From: Cylindrotheca closterium
Taxonomy: Eukaryota; Bacillariophyta; Bacillariophyceae; Bacillariales; Bacillariaceae
DNA: 46,096 nt
Assembly (NCBI GenBank): GCA_933822405.4
Contig: CAKOGP040000546.1
Location: forward strand, 1-46,096
Reading direction: 5' to 3'
In this document: positions 1 to 10,783 of the stretch, one piece after another
How positions within the stretch are numbered: the first letter of the stretch is position 1
Layout of the letters: the number at the start of each line of letters is the position of its first letter
Position numbers and translations under genes: made by a program
Notes under the pieces: generated by a model
What the model was told of the DNA's origin: nothing
Database searches by the model: none
The model's input: the letters and a program-made list of their open reading frames with translations, nothing else

Positions 1-624
1 AATGTAGTCATGGCAAGATACCAGATGCTGTGCATGACTGAGAAGCAAGACTAGAAAATAGAGTAAGGAATAATTTAGCTCACAATTGCAAGACCAATAG
101 ATTTTACTTCTAGGGAGATTCCAACATATTCATCCGTCACGAACAAAGAATACACATTTTCTTGCAGCACTGATTGGAGAGATAACAATTGCTGCTTATC
201 ATTGAACGTGTTGGGACAAAGAGGCATAGGGGGGGATGGCATCGAGTGGTAGTGTCGACACTCCCGAGTTGGAGGGAATCATCTACAACATTCTTGTCAA
301 GGGATAATAATGTAGAACTATTGAAGAAGTAGCATACTCCCTGAGCATTTCAAAACATCAGTCTTCCGACGCCTTGCATCGTGTATCTAAATCATTCCAC
401 AAACATCCGATGTTGACCAACTGCGTATATTCTTCTTTGGCCCTACCGGTACAGGTATGGGTGCATCCACAGAAAGACCCAGCACCACCACAGGCAAACA
501 AGGTCTAAGTGCGCCAGGTGGTTGGCTCTCTTCAAATCCATGCTATGTAATGTTCGCCTTACTATTGTTAATATGTAATAAATATGTAGTGGCATATTTG
601 CAAATTCTCTGATCTTTTCTTCGC
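1..624. other. Left-end non-coding stretch with one gene fragment
   Basis: No open reading frame worth calling. The only recognisable content is a broken piece of the HA-repeat gene at about 137-235 (listed separately). The rest is AT-rich spacer downstream of the HA gene that ends at 625. A TACCGGTA palindrome lies near 445. Confidence 0.6.
137..235 (-). pseudogene. Fragment of an HA-repeat gene
   Basis: About 100 bases match the interior of the neighbouring HA-repeat gene at about 1,347-1,450. Shared runs include ATCCGTCACGAACAAAGA, GCACTGATTGGAGAGAT and AATTGCTGCTTATCATTGAA, with small indels between them. The matching part of the intact gene encodes the low-complexity linker just after its conserved PFDDPRMEP motif. 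No open frame continues on either side and neither HA repeat is present, so this is a truncated duplicate rather than a gene. Confidence 0.75.
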
Positions 625-1647
625 TTAGAACGTTCCGGATGTCTTGTGGTTTGAGGCATCGAAGACGAAATCCATGGATTGAAGCACTTGGAGGCGTTCC
701 TTCGTCATGTTTGTTGAGGCCCCAGACATGAAAAGCTTAAATTGGCGACGCTGAGACTTTACCCAGGTGGATAGTGCAGTGTTATCTGGATGGTGAGCCG
801 GAACGTTACAGTGGCCTCGCTGTTGCTTGAAGGCCTTGAGCTCGTTGAGCTTTTCTTCCCATGCCGAGGCATGCGATTTCCACACAAAACCAAGCGATTC
901 AAGTCCTTGAATACGACGGCTGGTCATCGTGGACGTGGGATTGCGATCGCAGAATTTCTTGTACTGATACCTTTGCCTCTTGACCCATCGAGCAAGGATG
1001 GGGTCGTCTTTGCAGGAGTGAGGCACAGAGCAGTGCCCGTACTTAAGCTTGTATTGGACGAGCTTTTGGAACTGATTTTGCCACTGCGTTTCTTGATACG
1101 GGCGAAAGCGAGCTGTACATTCGTCTCCGCCAGCATCAGCAGGAGTATCTTGTGGCATCATATGGTGTGTCCGTTGTCGCTTAACGCTGGAAGGGCCCAG
1201 ATCGCAATCGGAGAAAACGGTTTCCAAGCTTCGTTTGGATTCCCCTTGGTTGAAGATGATGGGTTCCATAATGTCGAGCAGATCTTGTCGAAGTTCGGTC
1301 TCAGATGGCTTTTTCAGCGGGACGACAGACGATGGGAGACCGTCTGCGTCATGATCCGTCACGAACAAAGATGAAACATCGTCATGCGGCACTGATTGGA
1401 GAGATGTCAATTGCTGCTTATCATTGAAAGCGTGGGGTCGAAGAGGAATAGGCTCCATGCGTGGATCATCAAAGGGATCGTCAAAGCATATTAGGGCTGG
1501 CGGAGAGGTGTAGGAAACCGCAGATGAGACTGTCATTTCGAAGGACGGTAAAGCGCATTGCATTGGTGACAATAGGCCATCGTCGAGAAGATCTGAATAG
1601 CTCTGGCTATCCTTGTGTAGCTTATCATTGTCTGTACTGAAGATCAT
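625..1647 (-). CDS. Helicase-associated (HA) repeat protein, copy 1
   Basis: A protein of 340 residues. An acidic, Ser-rich N-terminal half holds the motif PFDDPRMEPIPLRPH (about residues 58-72). Two helicase-associated repeats follow at about 189-256 and 263-328. Each has the W..(x)..F..L..Y/F...GHC.VP....D...L..WV+.QR.Q+K signature, with GHCSVPH in the first and GHCNVPA in the second. HA repeats are small three-helix units; in diatoms they occur without a helicase and are thought to bind nucleic acid, which is inference here. A basic KRQR run just before the repeats could be a nuclear signal. The ATG at 1647 is used because the open frame above it contains only a TTG, and because the paralogue at 41,140 starts the same way (MI-S-N-D-K). 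Two full paralogues lie at 41,140 and 44,712. Confidence 0.85.
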   Translation of the reverse strand: MIFSTDNDKLHKDSQSYSDLLDDGLLSPMQCALPSFEMTVSSAVSYTSPPALICFDDPFDDPRMEPIPLRPHAFNDKQQLTSLQSVPHDDVSSLFVTDHDADGLPSSVVPLKKPSETELRQDLLDIMEPIIFNQGESKRSLETVFSDCDLGPSSVKRQRTHHMMPQDTPADAGGDECTARFRPYQETQWQNQFQKLVQYKLKYGHCSVPHSCKDDPILARWVKRQRYQYKKFCDRNPTSTMTSRRIQGLESLGFVWKSHASAWEEKLNELKAFKQQRGHCNVPAHHPDNTALSTWVKSQRRQFKLFMSGASTNMTKERLQVLQSMDFVFDASNHKTSGTF

Positions 1648-2411
1648 CTTGCAACTGAGTCGCAACAAGTTTTTTTGTGAGGTATAGGTGTATTGTGCTT
1701 ACTTTTGCAAGTTGAACTTTTAAAAAAGCTGTGGGAACCGAACCTTCGTTCTATTTGTAATTCCGCGACTTTGTAACATTCGCTCATTATTTGAAATTTT
1801 TTAAAATCGAGCCCACCGTACCGTACCTGGTACCTTACCGGTACCGCAACAATAGGACTACCAGTATCTACCGGCATGACTAAATAGACATTTGGATAAC
1901 GTAAAGGCCGACGTGAAACTCAATGGCCTGCCATTCTGGTACACGTACATATATGGAACACGCACAGTTTGTCTTTCATCGGGAACTGCAAACGAATCGA
2001 ATCCATCGAAAGAGGCGATTGATAGCGAAGACTGGATAAAAAAATCTTTTATGGGGAGCCTTTAGACAACACGGAACACTGGCGAAAAAATGAAGAATAT
2101 TCACGAGTAACATATATATATTGAATATATAGTCCCATGACAACTGTAGGAAGCCGTGTTGATATATATATATATGATATTTTCTGCAATAACTCTTTTG
2201 GCAAAGTGGTGGCGGGCTCTCGGTACCGCGTGAGTGCGCGTTACCTTTCTTTGACGACTCATATGATTGGTCAGCCACCTCAGACAGAAAATCTTCTCAA
2301 GAACCTCTTCGAACGCGGAACCAACAACAACCAACCACCAAGAAGAATAAGATAATACTGTATAGTACACGATACAAGTTTAACCTCAACGGCAACAAGA
2401 CAATATAGAGT
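1648..2411. other. Intergenic region between divergent genes
   Basis: This lies between the HA gene (minus) and COX17 (plus), so it should hold both promoters. It contains TACCTGGTACCTTACCGGTACC-like palindromes near 1,825-1,850 and TA-rich runs at about 2,110-2,175. No gene was seen; short frames here cross low-complexity TATA tracts. Confidence 0.5.
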
Positions 2412-2924
2412 ATGGGACAAGGAGCTTCAACACCAGTAGAACCACCTGTAAGTCATATAAACCCCCGATTTGAAAATGCATTCGGAAGATTGCCTCGCAT
2501 CATCTCGGACGGCTGCTCAATGCGGGCTCATCATCAATCGTGATCATGTTTGATGTTGTTTTTTAAAAATAAGAATAATGCATTGTTCGATAGTAACTCG
2601 TCGTGCAGTAATCGTTCTTTTTGATGGAGAACCAATCTAACTTTATCGTTTCATGCACTGACTGGCTGTTCTTTCTTTTGCCAATGATGGACAATCCAAT
2701 GGCCTATGAACCTTCCACTTTTTTAAAATTTACGAACGAATGATCAGAAACCAAAAAAGAAGTTGGGAATTAAAACAGGCAAACCAATTTGCTGTTGCTG
2801 TCCTGACACAAAGAAAGCAAGAGATGAATGTGTGGTATTCCGTGGAGAAGAAGATGCGGACTGTATCAAGCTGATTGAAGCACACAAGATCTGTTTGCGA
2901 GACGAAGGGTTTGACGTAAAATAA
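2412..2924 (+). CDS. COX17: COX17-type copper chaperone for cytochrome c oxidase
   Basis: Two exons: 2412-2447 and 2748-2924. Both flanks of the 300-nt intron are canonical (GTAAGT donor at 2448, CAG acceptor ending at 2747), and the join is phase 0. The product has 70 residues. Exon 2 carries the COX17 hallmarks: a Cys cluster (ICCCC) followed by [10 protein letters not shown], then GEE, then a second helix ending [13 protein letters not shown]. The two Cx9C pairs of the twin Cx9C fold are both present. In known family members the Cys cluster binds Cu(I) and passes it to SCO1 and COX11 in the mitochondrial intermembrane space, where Mia40 oxidises the protein. Compared with animal COX17 there are two extra residues between GEE and the third Cys. 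The 12-codon first exon begins MGQGAS, which also fits an N-myristoylation motif; whether that is used is unknown. Confidence 0.9.
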
Positions 2925-3895
2925 GCAATACAATTATTATTGCTGGGACTTATTTCGCTGTGCCGGAACCTGAAACCCAATTCTAGAGACTTTTAATAAT
3001 AAAATATAAGCTTGACAATATAACAACACTGTTGGGTTATCAGCAACTTTTTATGTTTTCCATGGCATGTTTAGGTGGATACATTCAGGTGAAGCAGTCT
3101 CTTTACTTTACGATGCAATTGATTATCATTTCCGTTGCTTCCACCATGCATACATGATGCGTAGCTTTCTCATTCTCTATTTTCCAAAGAGTTCGATCGA
3201 TCCATATGCATACAAAATCAAAGGTTGATGTCGATCATTATCCATCGGTTCCATATTGAAATCCCGCCCCAGCTGCAATCATCTTTTGAATTGGTTTTCG
3301 AATATGCACGGATGAATTCTATACTAGGATCAAACCGTATGAATTCCTGTAATCATATAATATCCACACATGCATACCTATCGCCTCCCTCTTCAAAGAT
3401 TCCTATGTCCACCACCATCCGTTGGTTCCATATATTGACAAACACCCCGGGCCAGCAGCAATAATATATATGAGCATCTCCTGAATGAATGAATGAATGA
3501 ATCGGTTTTCGATTATTGCGCCTGATGAAATAAAAGTAGATTCATTCATTCGCCACCCGCTATATGTTATTCCTCTGATCATGTTCAAGAAATCAATCAG
3601 TTTCGCAGTTGGACAGCAACTATATACCTGTTTGGTGTACAGAAAGATTGGTGTACAGAAAGATTTATTTCAATTGAATCGAACTTGCAGCATATGTATA
3701 TACATATTCAATATTGATACTGTATAGTTGCGGAATCAATAATAATGTATATGTATACCGGTAGAGCGATTCGATCCTGAAGTCCTTTGTTTGTCATAGC
3801 AAACAAGAAAGAATGTAGTTGTCATCTTGGAAATGTTTCATCATTTTGATTTGTCCAACCAATAAGTTCGGTTGATTTTTATTGTTCCATCAGTG

Positions 3896-3923
3896 AATGA
3901 ATGAATGAATGAATGAATGAATG

Positions 3924-3960
<37 letters not shown>

Positions 3961-3966
3961 ATCAAT
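3896..3966. repeat. Compound microsatellite (TGAA)n then (TCAA)n
   Basis: About eight units of TGAA run directly into about nine units of TCAA and end in TCGATCAAT. The switch of one base per unit with no spacer suggests both halves came from a single array by a point change that then spread through slippage. Confidence 0.9.
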
Positions 3967-4717
3967 ATCTCAGATCTCAGAGATAGGAATGAAGAGTTTC
4001 ATCGTGGAAGATCGAAGGATCGAGGAGGATCGAAGGATCGAGCAGCACAGATGAGGCCATAATGATAATATTCAGCTTGTATCATTGCTTCAGATATTAG
4101 ACTTATTCCGCCATGTCGGTACCGAGGCCACGACTGGCACCAGAGTAGACATTTGATATCTTTGGAGGTGTGATGAAGAGAATTGTACCCGTATACTGTA
4201 GGTTCGGTAGCATACTGTAAAAAGCAATTTCCAATAACTGATGATCATATCACGCACCTACCAGCTACCGCAGCTACGAGTATACCATACCGCCGGTAAC
4301 GAGATGCAGTCTGTCATGCGACATGAACACGATTCATTCCTGATATATTTTTTATATACCGGTATGTATATAATAAGATTCAAGTAGCAACGATGATGCG
4401 TAATATATCATAAAATCATGCAAAGCGGAATCGTTTTGAGTCAGATGATGATTTCAGCAGTCATGTCATCGTACCGTATCATACCAGTAGAAGAACCATA
4501 GGTAGTTTCCGATGGTACCTTTATCATCATTTGTCTCACTTGGAAACGGAATCGTTTCGAGTCAGATTTCATCCACAACCAACCACACAATATGTAGCCA
4601 TATTATTTTTTCTTCCATACTACCGGTACAGCACAATACTGTACAATACAGTACAGTATACAATACAGTGTATCCACAATACAAGTATCCACAATACAAA
4701 CAAAGAGACAAACAGAC

Positions 4718-4807
4718 CAACAAACAAACAAACAAACAAACAAACAACAAACAAACAAACAAACAAACAAACAAACAAACAAACAGACCAACAAACAAAC
4801 AAACAAA
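4718..4807. repeat. (CAAA)n microsatellite abutting a start codon
   Basis: About twenty CAAA units, with a few CAGAC/CAACA interruptions. The array ends two bases before the ATG at 4810. It would form a long unstructured 5' leader for the membrane-protein mRNA. Frames read through it on either strand give only repeats such as TNKQ or FVCL and are artefacts. Confidence 0.9.
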
Positions 4808-4809
4808 AC

Positions 4810-5508
4810 ATGAGCGACTGCGAAGATAATGCAGGTAAAATAATAAGGCATACTGACTTATTGACTAACAGTGAGAGTCGCCCAGCAGGCGTCATGAGAG
4901 TGACCGATGAACATGAACATGAACATGATGATGATGACGAGTGTCATGATAATAAGTTAGACAGTGAAATCAAAGTCGTCGGTCATCGGCGAAACCTTCT
5001 ACAAGCAACAGTAGTGCTCAGCAAGAGGAACAGAAAATGGGTTGCACTTGTTTCATGTCTTGTTATTATTGCGATGATGATGACAATAATCTTTGCAGTT
5101 CTTGTGAGGAAACGAAGCGCTACTGATGATACCGGCTATGAGTCATTATTTCCACCGCAGCGGATGCATCCGCATCCCTATCCCGCCGAAGACCTGCCAT
5201 CAGAGAGCCTGTCTCCATGGCTCTGCTCTGGTGTTTACCTAGGTGGCTGTTGCAATATATCATGTATGTATGAAAGTCTTTCGGTGTTGCTGGAGTGTGA
5301 AACGGAACAAAAGAATGCAAGATTGCAATGGATCTTGGAAAACTCCTACAATAAGACGACCAAGAGCGCCGATGTTGATTCAATTGCCAAAGTTTCAGCG
5401 GAATACGGAATCGGCGCTTGTGAGGTCAATGAGACGGAGGTTGCTTTGGCGAAGAATCAAGACAGACGCATGATGATGCTCAAAACGAGTGCACAACCTA
5501 CTGCGTGA
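4810..5508 (+). CDS. Single-pass membrane protein, unknown family
   Basis: A protein of 232 residues; the family was not recognised. Residues 1-75 are acidic and His-rich (EHEHEHDDDDE). One strongly hydrophobic helix follows, WVALVSCLVIIAMMMTIIFA, flanked by KRNRK and RKR. A C-terminal domain of about 130 residues then has a Cys-rich core (WLCSG, GGCCNISC) and possible N-glycosylation sites (NIS, NKT, NET). The basic flanks and C-terminal Cys residues fit a type II orientation with the C-terminus outside or in the lumen. I start at 4810 because the open frame above it runs through the CAAA microsatellite, and the ATG here has an A-rich, favourable context. The HEHEHEHDDDD tract could bind metal, but that is a guess. 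Confidence 0.65.
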   Translation: MSDCEDNAGKIIRHTDLLTNSESRPAGVMRVTDEHEHEHDDDDECHDNKLDSEIKVVGHRRNLLQATVVLSKRNRKWVALVSCLVIIAMMMTIIFAVLVRKRSATDDTGYESLFPPQRMHPHPYPAEDLPSESLSPWLCSGVYLGGCCNISCMYESLSVLLECETEQKNARLQWILENSYNKTTKSADVDSIAKVSAEYGIGACEVNETEVALAKNQDRRMMMLKTSAQPTA

Positions 5509-7804
5509 TGGGACGATTGCGATCTCCAAGAAAAAGCACAGCATGCATATGGAATACTACCGGTACGGTATCAGTACCGGTATAATACTTATTCCCTTGG
5601 GAAGTGTGATGGAAACAATATAACAACTCTAGCGCAGCACGAAGTATATCACTTGTAATGATACCGATACATGATATTTAATTAAACACCATATTATCCA
5701 TCATGCTGATGTAGAGGTTTGCTCTGTATATACGGTAGTCCCACAAGATGGAGAAACCATGATCACTCACTTTTGATGATGCCCATATTTCGGTTTTATT
5801 TCTGAACCAAGTTGAAACACTCTGCATTATATCGTAGTCAACCATCATGGTGCCTATACTGTTTCAGAGTGTCCCAAATCAACCTTATTGTATGGTTAGT
5901 ATGCAATGGGACATCAATAAACATAGTGCACCAATGACATATATATATATAGACCAATGAATTGACCGAATGAATACGTTGTCCTTCTACCGCTATAAAT
6001 AGAAGCAACGAAGGATCGAGGTATGGGCTCCAAACCCTCACGAATGACACTATTGTTGCGATGAAAATTCCTGTAATTTGAACATGCAATATTATTTATA
6101 GTTATATATAGTTATATATATAGACTAGATTTGTATGCTTTTTGCATTGTGAATTCTGGGCTATAGACTAGATGGTGGAGATTTATATATTGAAACAGTC
6201 AACCAGCCAAGAATAATATGTCACCTGAAATGTGTTGACAGGTATCAACAGGAGAAATCAGAGCCGAGGACCCCATTTCTGCCACGACAATCCAAAACAA
6301 TACCCAAAGTCGAGGTTCTACTGGTCTACACGGGGACTATAGTATGGGGAAGATTCTCAGCCTCTTATCTGGAATCATGAATGACGAAATTCATCACTCA
6401 TTTCAAGTTGGCGGTGCAGCGCAATCATCTCTACGTTGCAACTCGCCATTCGTCCAAGCCCCCCTCATCATGTATTACACCTGGAACACGCGTGTATGTG
6501 TTAGAATATAAAGCAATTATTTGAAAAGATTTGGCCAACACTTCGACGACTTCAGAATAATTTTCACATTTCCTTACATTTGCATTCTGAACCGGAGTAT
6601 ACGGTATAGTATAATATAGTCCGACCTATATGCTTCCTTTGGGTCAAATCTACCGACGAGTCCCACACAGCTCGATCTTCAGCGACCCATAGGATCGATT
6701 GCTGTGTACGGTAGTATAATACATACGGCTTTATACCCTGATATGACTGTCATGGGGACTCGACGAACCGTTTCACGAACCAACAGCAGCAAATCGGAAG
6801 AGCACGGAGATGAAAAAAATCCCAAACAGACCAATCAAAGATGTCCCCAAAAAGCACCAAGATCCTCTTGTGGGGCCGTGTGTGTGGGCCACAAATAATA
6901 AGAGCGACTCGACAGAAATTGTATCAATGAAACAGGTTGGTTGATTGTGACATTATGATTGAGGGCAAATTTCTGGAGGAAAATTTGCTTACGGTCCTCC
7001 TGATGTTTCGGGGGTGTTATATTGCATCAATGCACTTTGTGATTGTTGTTCCATGGTGGTTGGTGTAGTGTTGATCTGCAAAGTGGCCCGTCTTCTTTTC
7101 CCCGGGCAGCTTTGCTTACTACTTTGTGTGTGTGCACGTGAAAGCTGAGATGTACGGTGGGGTTTGGTGTTCGGGTGTCAACAATTAAGCTATTTATTTA
7201 GTATGAATTTTCGTGTAGCTCCGTGTCGCACCATGTCGCAGCTGACCACCAAAAATGGTTCCTTTTTGCTCCGACTCATTCGACCGTTTGAATGTCTGAG
7301 CTGATTCCACGTACCGGTATGGAGATGTCTCGTCGTTTATTTCCGACTCCGTCGACCAACTCAGATGCTCGACTGACTGACTGACTTCTCAGTCCACTAA
7401 ATATTTGTTCTTAGTTTTTCAGCCTTTACGGCACGTTATGTATGCCTTCCTCATCATTTGCAGACCATACCCTGTACATTTATATGATGATGATGATAGA
7501 TATATTATTGTAGATTTTGTTTTTATATGCGTGTCCCAAAATCTGAGGCGAGACGCCCGCGCCCTACGCAGTACGTACGTGTACCGTCCAACCGTCCGTA
7601 TTGCATTTTATATTCATTCGAAGTTTGGCTTGCGTTTTTCAAAATACGGTCAATGCGCAAGCCGAGCTTCTTCAAATTCCAACGACAAATTTCTCAGAAT
7701 CCATCAGTCGAAAGTATAATACATATATAGGATCGAATAACGACGAAAGGAATAATAAAAAGAGCGATCGAAGATTGCTTGACTTGAGTCCACCCCTGTA
7801 CATT
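5509..7804. other. Non-coding region upstream of the GT92 gene
   Basis: No supported gene in about 2.3 kb. It holds paired TACCGGTA sites at 5,558-5,585, TA-rich runs near 5,938-5,952 and 6,098-6,122, and the presumed promoter and 5' UTR of the glycosyltransferase. A stretch at 6,242-6,508 is open for 89 codons after a CAG acceptor-like site, but it matches nothing I know and no partner exon was found. Confidence 0.5.
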
Positions 7805-10497
7805 ATGGGACGAGATCTATCCAGTCAACAATCACCGTCATGCTTTTCCCAAATTATGAAACGGAAGCGTTCGCTGATATCAAGTTTTGTCATGATCTGC
7901 GCGGCCCTGTACTTTTGTCAGATGAAACATGCTGTGGGATTGCTAGACGAAGTCATCGAATCAAGAATATTAGCAGAAATTGATCTGAAAAAAGAGTTCA
8001 CCCAACAGAAAACAGTTTCAAGTTTGAGCACACATCCAGCCCGTGAAGAAATCTTTTGGGACCGAAATCGAAGAATAGCGGAATCTCTCTTGGCTCGAAA
8101 CGACGACAAAGGATTGCCTCGAAAGATAATCACTGCATATTTGGAGGCTCCAATGAATGATACTATTCCTGGAACTGGAGATCAGGGAGATCCGAAAAGA
8201 GAGATTGATAAGGGAACCCCACCTGAATTCTACGAACCGTTGCCATTGCGACAGAATACTCCTGAAGACTTGAAAAAGTACGAGTATCCAAGATTTCGGA
8301 CGTGCCATGACCTTCCGGCAAAGTTACCAGTGGATCGGGGACTTCAATTCGATAAATTAGGCAACGTCGTCGTGCACAATGTTGGGAATACGCCAACTCC
8401 AGACGATTATCCGTGGCAAGAAGCTCCATATTGTCCTGTTGATGCGGATCCATTCTTGCCTTGGATACATGACATCTTTCCGTCCCTTGATGGCACACGA
8501 GTGGAATTCGTGGCACAGAATAAACGGCGATGCAAATCTGGAAGTGCGTACCAAAAAGATATTTTGCGAATGACCCCACAAGTTGCTCTATTGCAATCCG
8601 TCAGCGTTGAAGTGATTGATGAGGGAAAAGCGCGGACGTTGGCCCCAGAGCTCTGGAGTGAATCTGACAAAGATGCTACCTTTTACCCTCCGATGCCAAG
8701 ATATCGTCTAGCGCCCTACGAAGAAGCGTCTCCAGAAGGTATGTGGACGCGATTCATATGTCGTTTTCATACAACCGATTTCCAATCAGGAAAACCGAAA
8801 ATACTGAAGGAGACGCTGAGCGAGTACCCGATAAATTACGAATTGGCTGGATATCGAAAGAATCGACCACAGCTGCTAACACCAAAAGGGAGGGAAACGA
8901 ACTTGTTTTGGACCAGCACTCTTTTATTCTCGTGCCCGATTCCTCCAGAACTCCAACCATTGGTTCTCGATGGATCAACCATTCTAAGTGATGGCACACC
9001 AACATTACATGTGGATGTGGTACCAATTCGAACTTCACCAAGATATGGAAGTAAGGAAGTTTACTTTACAGAAGATATGGTGGGGCCAAGAGCTCGATGG
9101 GAAACTTCGGGCAAGCTGGATACCTTCAATAATTCCGGAATCACATCCAACGGTTTTAATGCAACCCAAAGATGGGGAAAGAATCACGTTGTGCCTCCAG
9201 TAGAAGCATCTGGGCGATGGGCCAACCTTCCAATTTGTGCTCCGCCTACAATACCACTCGAGGAGAAAACAATTGATGTCGCTGACAATGTCAAGGACGA
9301 TATGAATAAGAACGAGATTGCGTCGAAAGAAGCAATGATGCCTTTGCAAAAGGAAAAGCCACATCAACTAACGGCATGCCTTTGGTCAGCAGCATCGTTT
9401 TCGGAGCGAGGGATCAAGGACGTGCGCAACAAGCAAAAAGATACGGTGGAGCGATTGCGCGAATGGATCGAGTTTCACCTGTTAGTCGGCTTTGATCACA
9501 TTGTCGTGTACGACAACAGCGGTGCGCACACAAATGAGACTAGTCTGGAACCAATCACAAGCCAATATCCACCATCCAAGGTAACAAGGGTAGACTGGCC
9601 AAGCCTTTGCTGCAACAACAATGTACCTGGTCACCCTAATACGGGGGAGAGGTCAAGCCAGTATGCAGCCGAGAACTCCTGTCGCTCAAGATACGGCCCG
9701 TATACCGAGTGGATGGCCTCTTTTGATACAGACGAGTATCTGGTTCCAATGGGGAACTATACCAACCTCAAGGATGTTGTCAAAGATGCAGCCAAAGGAG
9801 GGACAAACATTCTAACATTCCGAAGTACTCGTGGGAAGCTACGTCACGATTTCACACGGTAAGTGAACATATGATCGTAGCAATTGCTCTAGTTGCAAAA
9901 TCGTCTGCAAAATCTAACGACATTTGTACCGCTAGTGAGGCAGAGTATCACGAAAAGGCGAGAGATGACTCGACCAAGATTCAAATTCTCGATAAGGCAG
10001 CTAACGTCACCTTTCTGGAAGCATACAACTGTGATTCTTCCCCATTGCCAAAGCCAAAATATGCTGACAGAGCCAAGAAACAGATCTACAGAACAGACTA
10101 TGTTTTGAATCATTTCGTTCACTATGCAACAGTGACCAAGCCATATATGGAGCAGTATCGAGCCACTAAATCACAAGGGAAGCGATGGCAAAGAATTCTG
10201 AGAGAGAACGCTCCCAGTGAGAGGGTGACTGATGAAATTCATGAGGCAGTCATGGTGCACACAAAAATTGTGACATGGAAGAATACCAGAGACACCAACA
10301 TTCGATGCCACAAAACAGCAAGAGCCGATAGGGCTTGGCGAGCGAAAGGCTGCTACATAGGATTTCCTTCACCAAATGGCACCGCCACTTTTGGGCGGCC
10401 AGCCGATGATGGAATGGTATATAATTGCTTCATCAACGAGAAAGTCGAGAACTATTGGCTTCCACAGCTGAAAGAACGATTGGAAAGATGGCATTAG
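7805..10497 (+). CDS. GT92 (DUF23)-type glycosyltransferase, type II membrane protein
   Basis: Two exons, 7805-9858 and 9936-10497, separated by a 77-nt GTAAGT...CTAG intron. The split codon rebuilds an Arg, and the joined protein has 871 residues. The N-terminus has a basic MKRKR run then a hydrophobic helix (about residues 23-38), as in Golgi type II enzymes. A region of about 450 residues of unclear fold follows. The GT92 domain begins near residue 522 (LTACLWSA). It has WIEFHLLVGFDHIVVYDNSG and the metal-binding DTDEY (641-645) in WMASFDTDEYLVPMG, then the C-terminal half in exon 2, including a VHTKIV-like motif. GT92 enzymes move sugars such as galactose onto glycans in the Golgi; the exact substrate is unknown. 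The true start is 7805 or 7856, since the frame upstream opens only with a TTG. Confidence 0.85.
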
Positions 10498-10783
10498 TAA
10501 AACTTTCGGAGACAAGCCAGGGAAGTGCCCTTCTAAAATTCAGGTTAGAGACGTTTCCTCCTCAATGGTCAGGAGCCGAACCACATGTCAAATTGCTGGC
10601 ATCTTTTTCCAAATCCAATCACAGCTCTCCGCCTAGCGAATGGTGCTCTGAAGAGACAAGGACAAGGAAGAATGAGAAATGAAAAGAAGACTGAGCATAG
10701 TCAACATAATTTCGATATTTTATCTTGTATCACGGTATCGAGTACTAAAAATGAATCAACATTCTGGACAAACATGTATTTCT

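Larger units (their letters stand above)
2925..4809. other. Long microsatellite-rich non-coding stretch
   Basis: No supported gene. The short frames here are AT-rich and show no recognisable motif. Visible content: GAATGAAT runs at about 3,484-3,502, a compound (TGAA)/(TCAA) array at 3,896-3,960, GATCGAGGA/GATCGAAGGAT repeats near 4,008-4,040, scattered ACCGGTA palindromes, and a CAAA array at 4,718-4,807. Confidence 0.55.

Noticed and set aside
790..1374. 194-codon plus-strand frame
   Set aside because: It is antisense to the HA-repeat gene, which explains the open frame.
3896..3966. CRISPR-like or telomere-like array
   Set aside because: The units are 4 bp with no spacers; it is a simple microsatellite.
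4531..4809. N-terminal extension of the membrane protein gene
   Set aside because: It is translated through the CAAA microsatellite and gives only a TNKQ-type repeat; the ATG at 4810 is a better start.
4562..4895. Cys/Val/Phe-rich minus-strand frames
   Set aside because: They are products of the CAAA repeat read in reverse.
6242..6508. 89 open codons after an acceptor-like CAG, including MGKILSLLSG
   Set aside because: No matching upstream exon with a compatible phase was found, and the sequence resembles no family I know.
7601..7804. N-terminal extension of the glycosyltransferase
   Set aside because: It begins with TTG and places about 70 polar residues before the signal anchor; the ATG at 7805 fits a type II protein.
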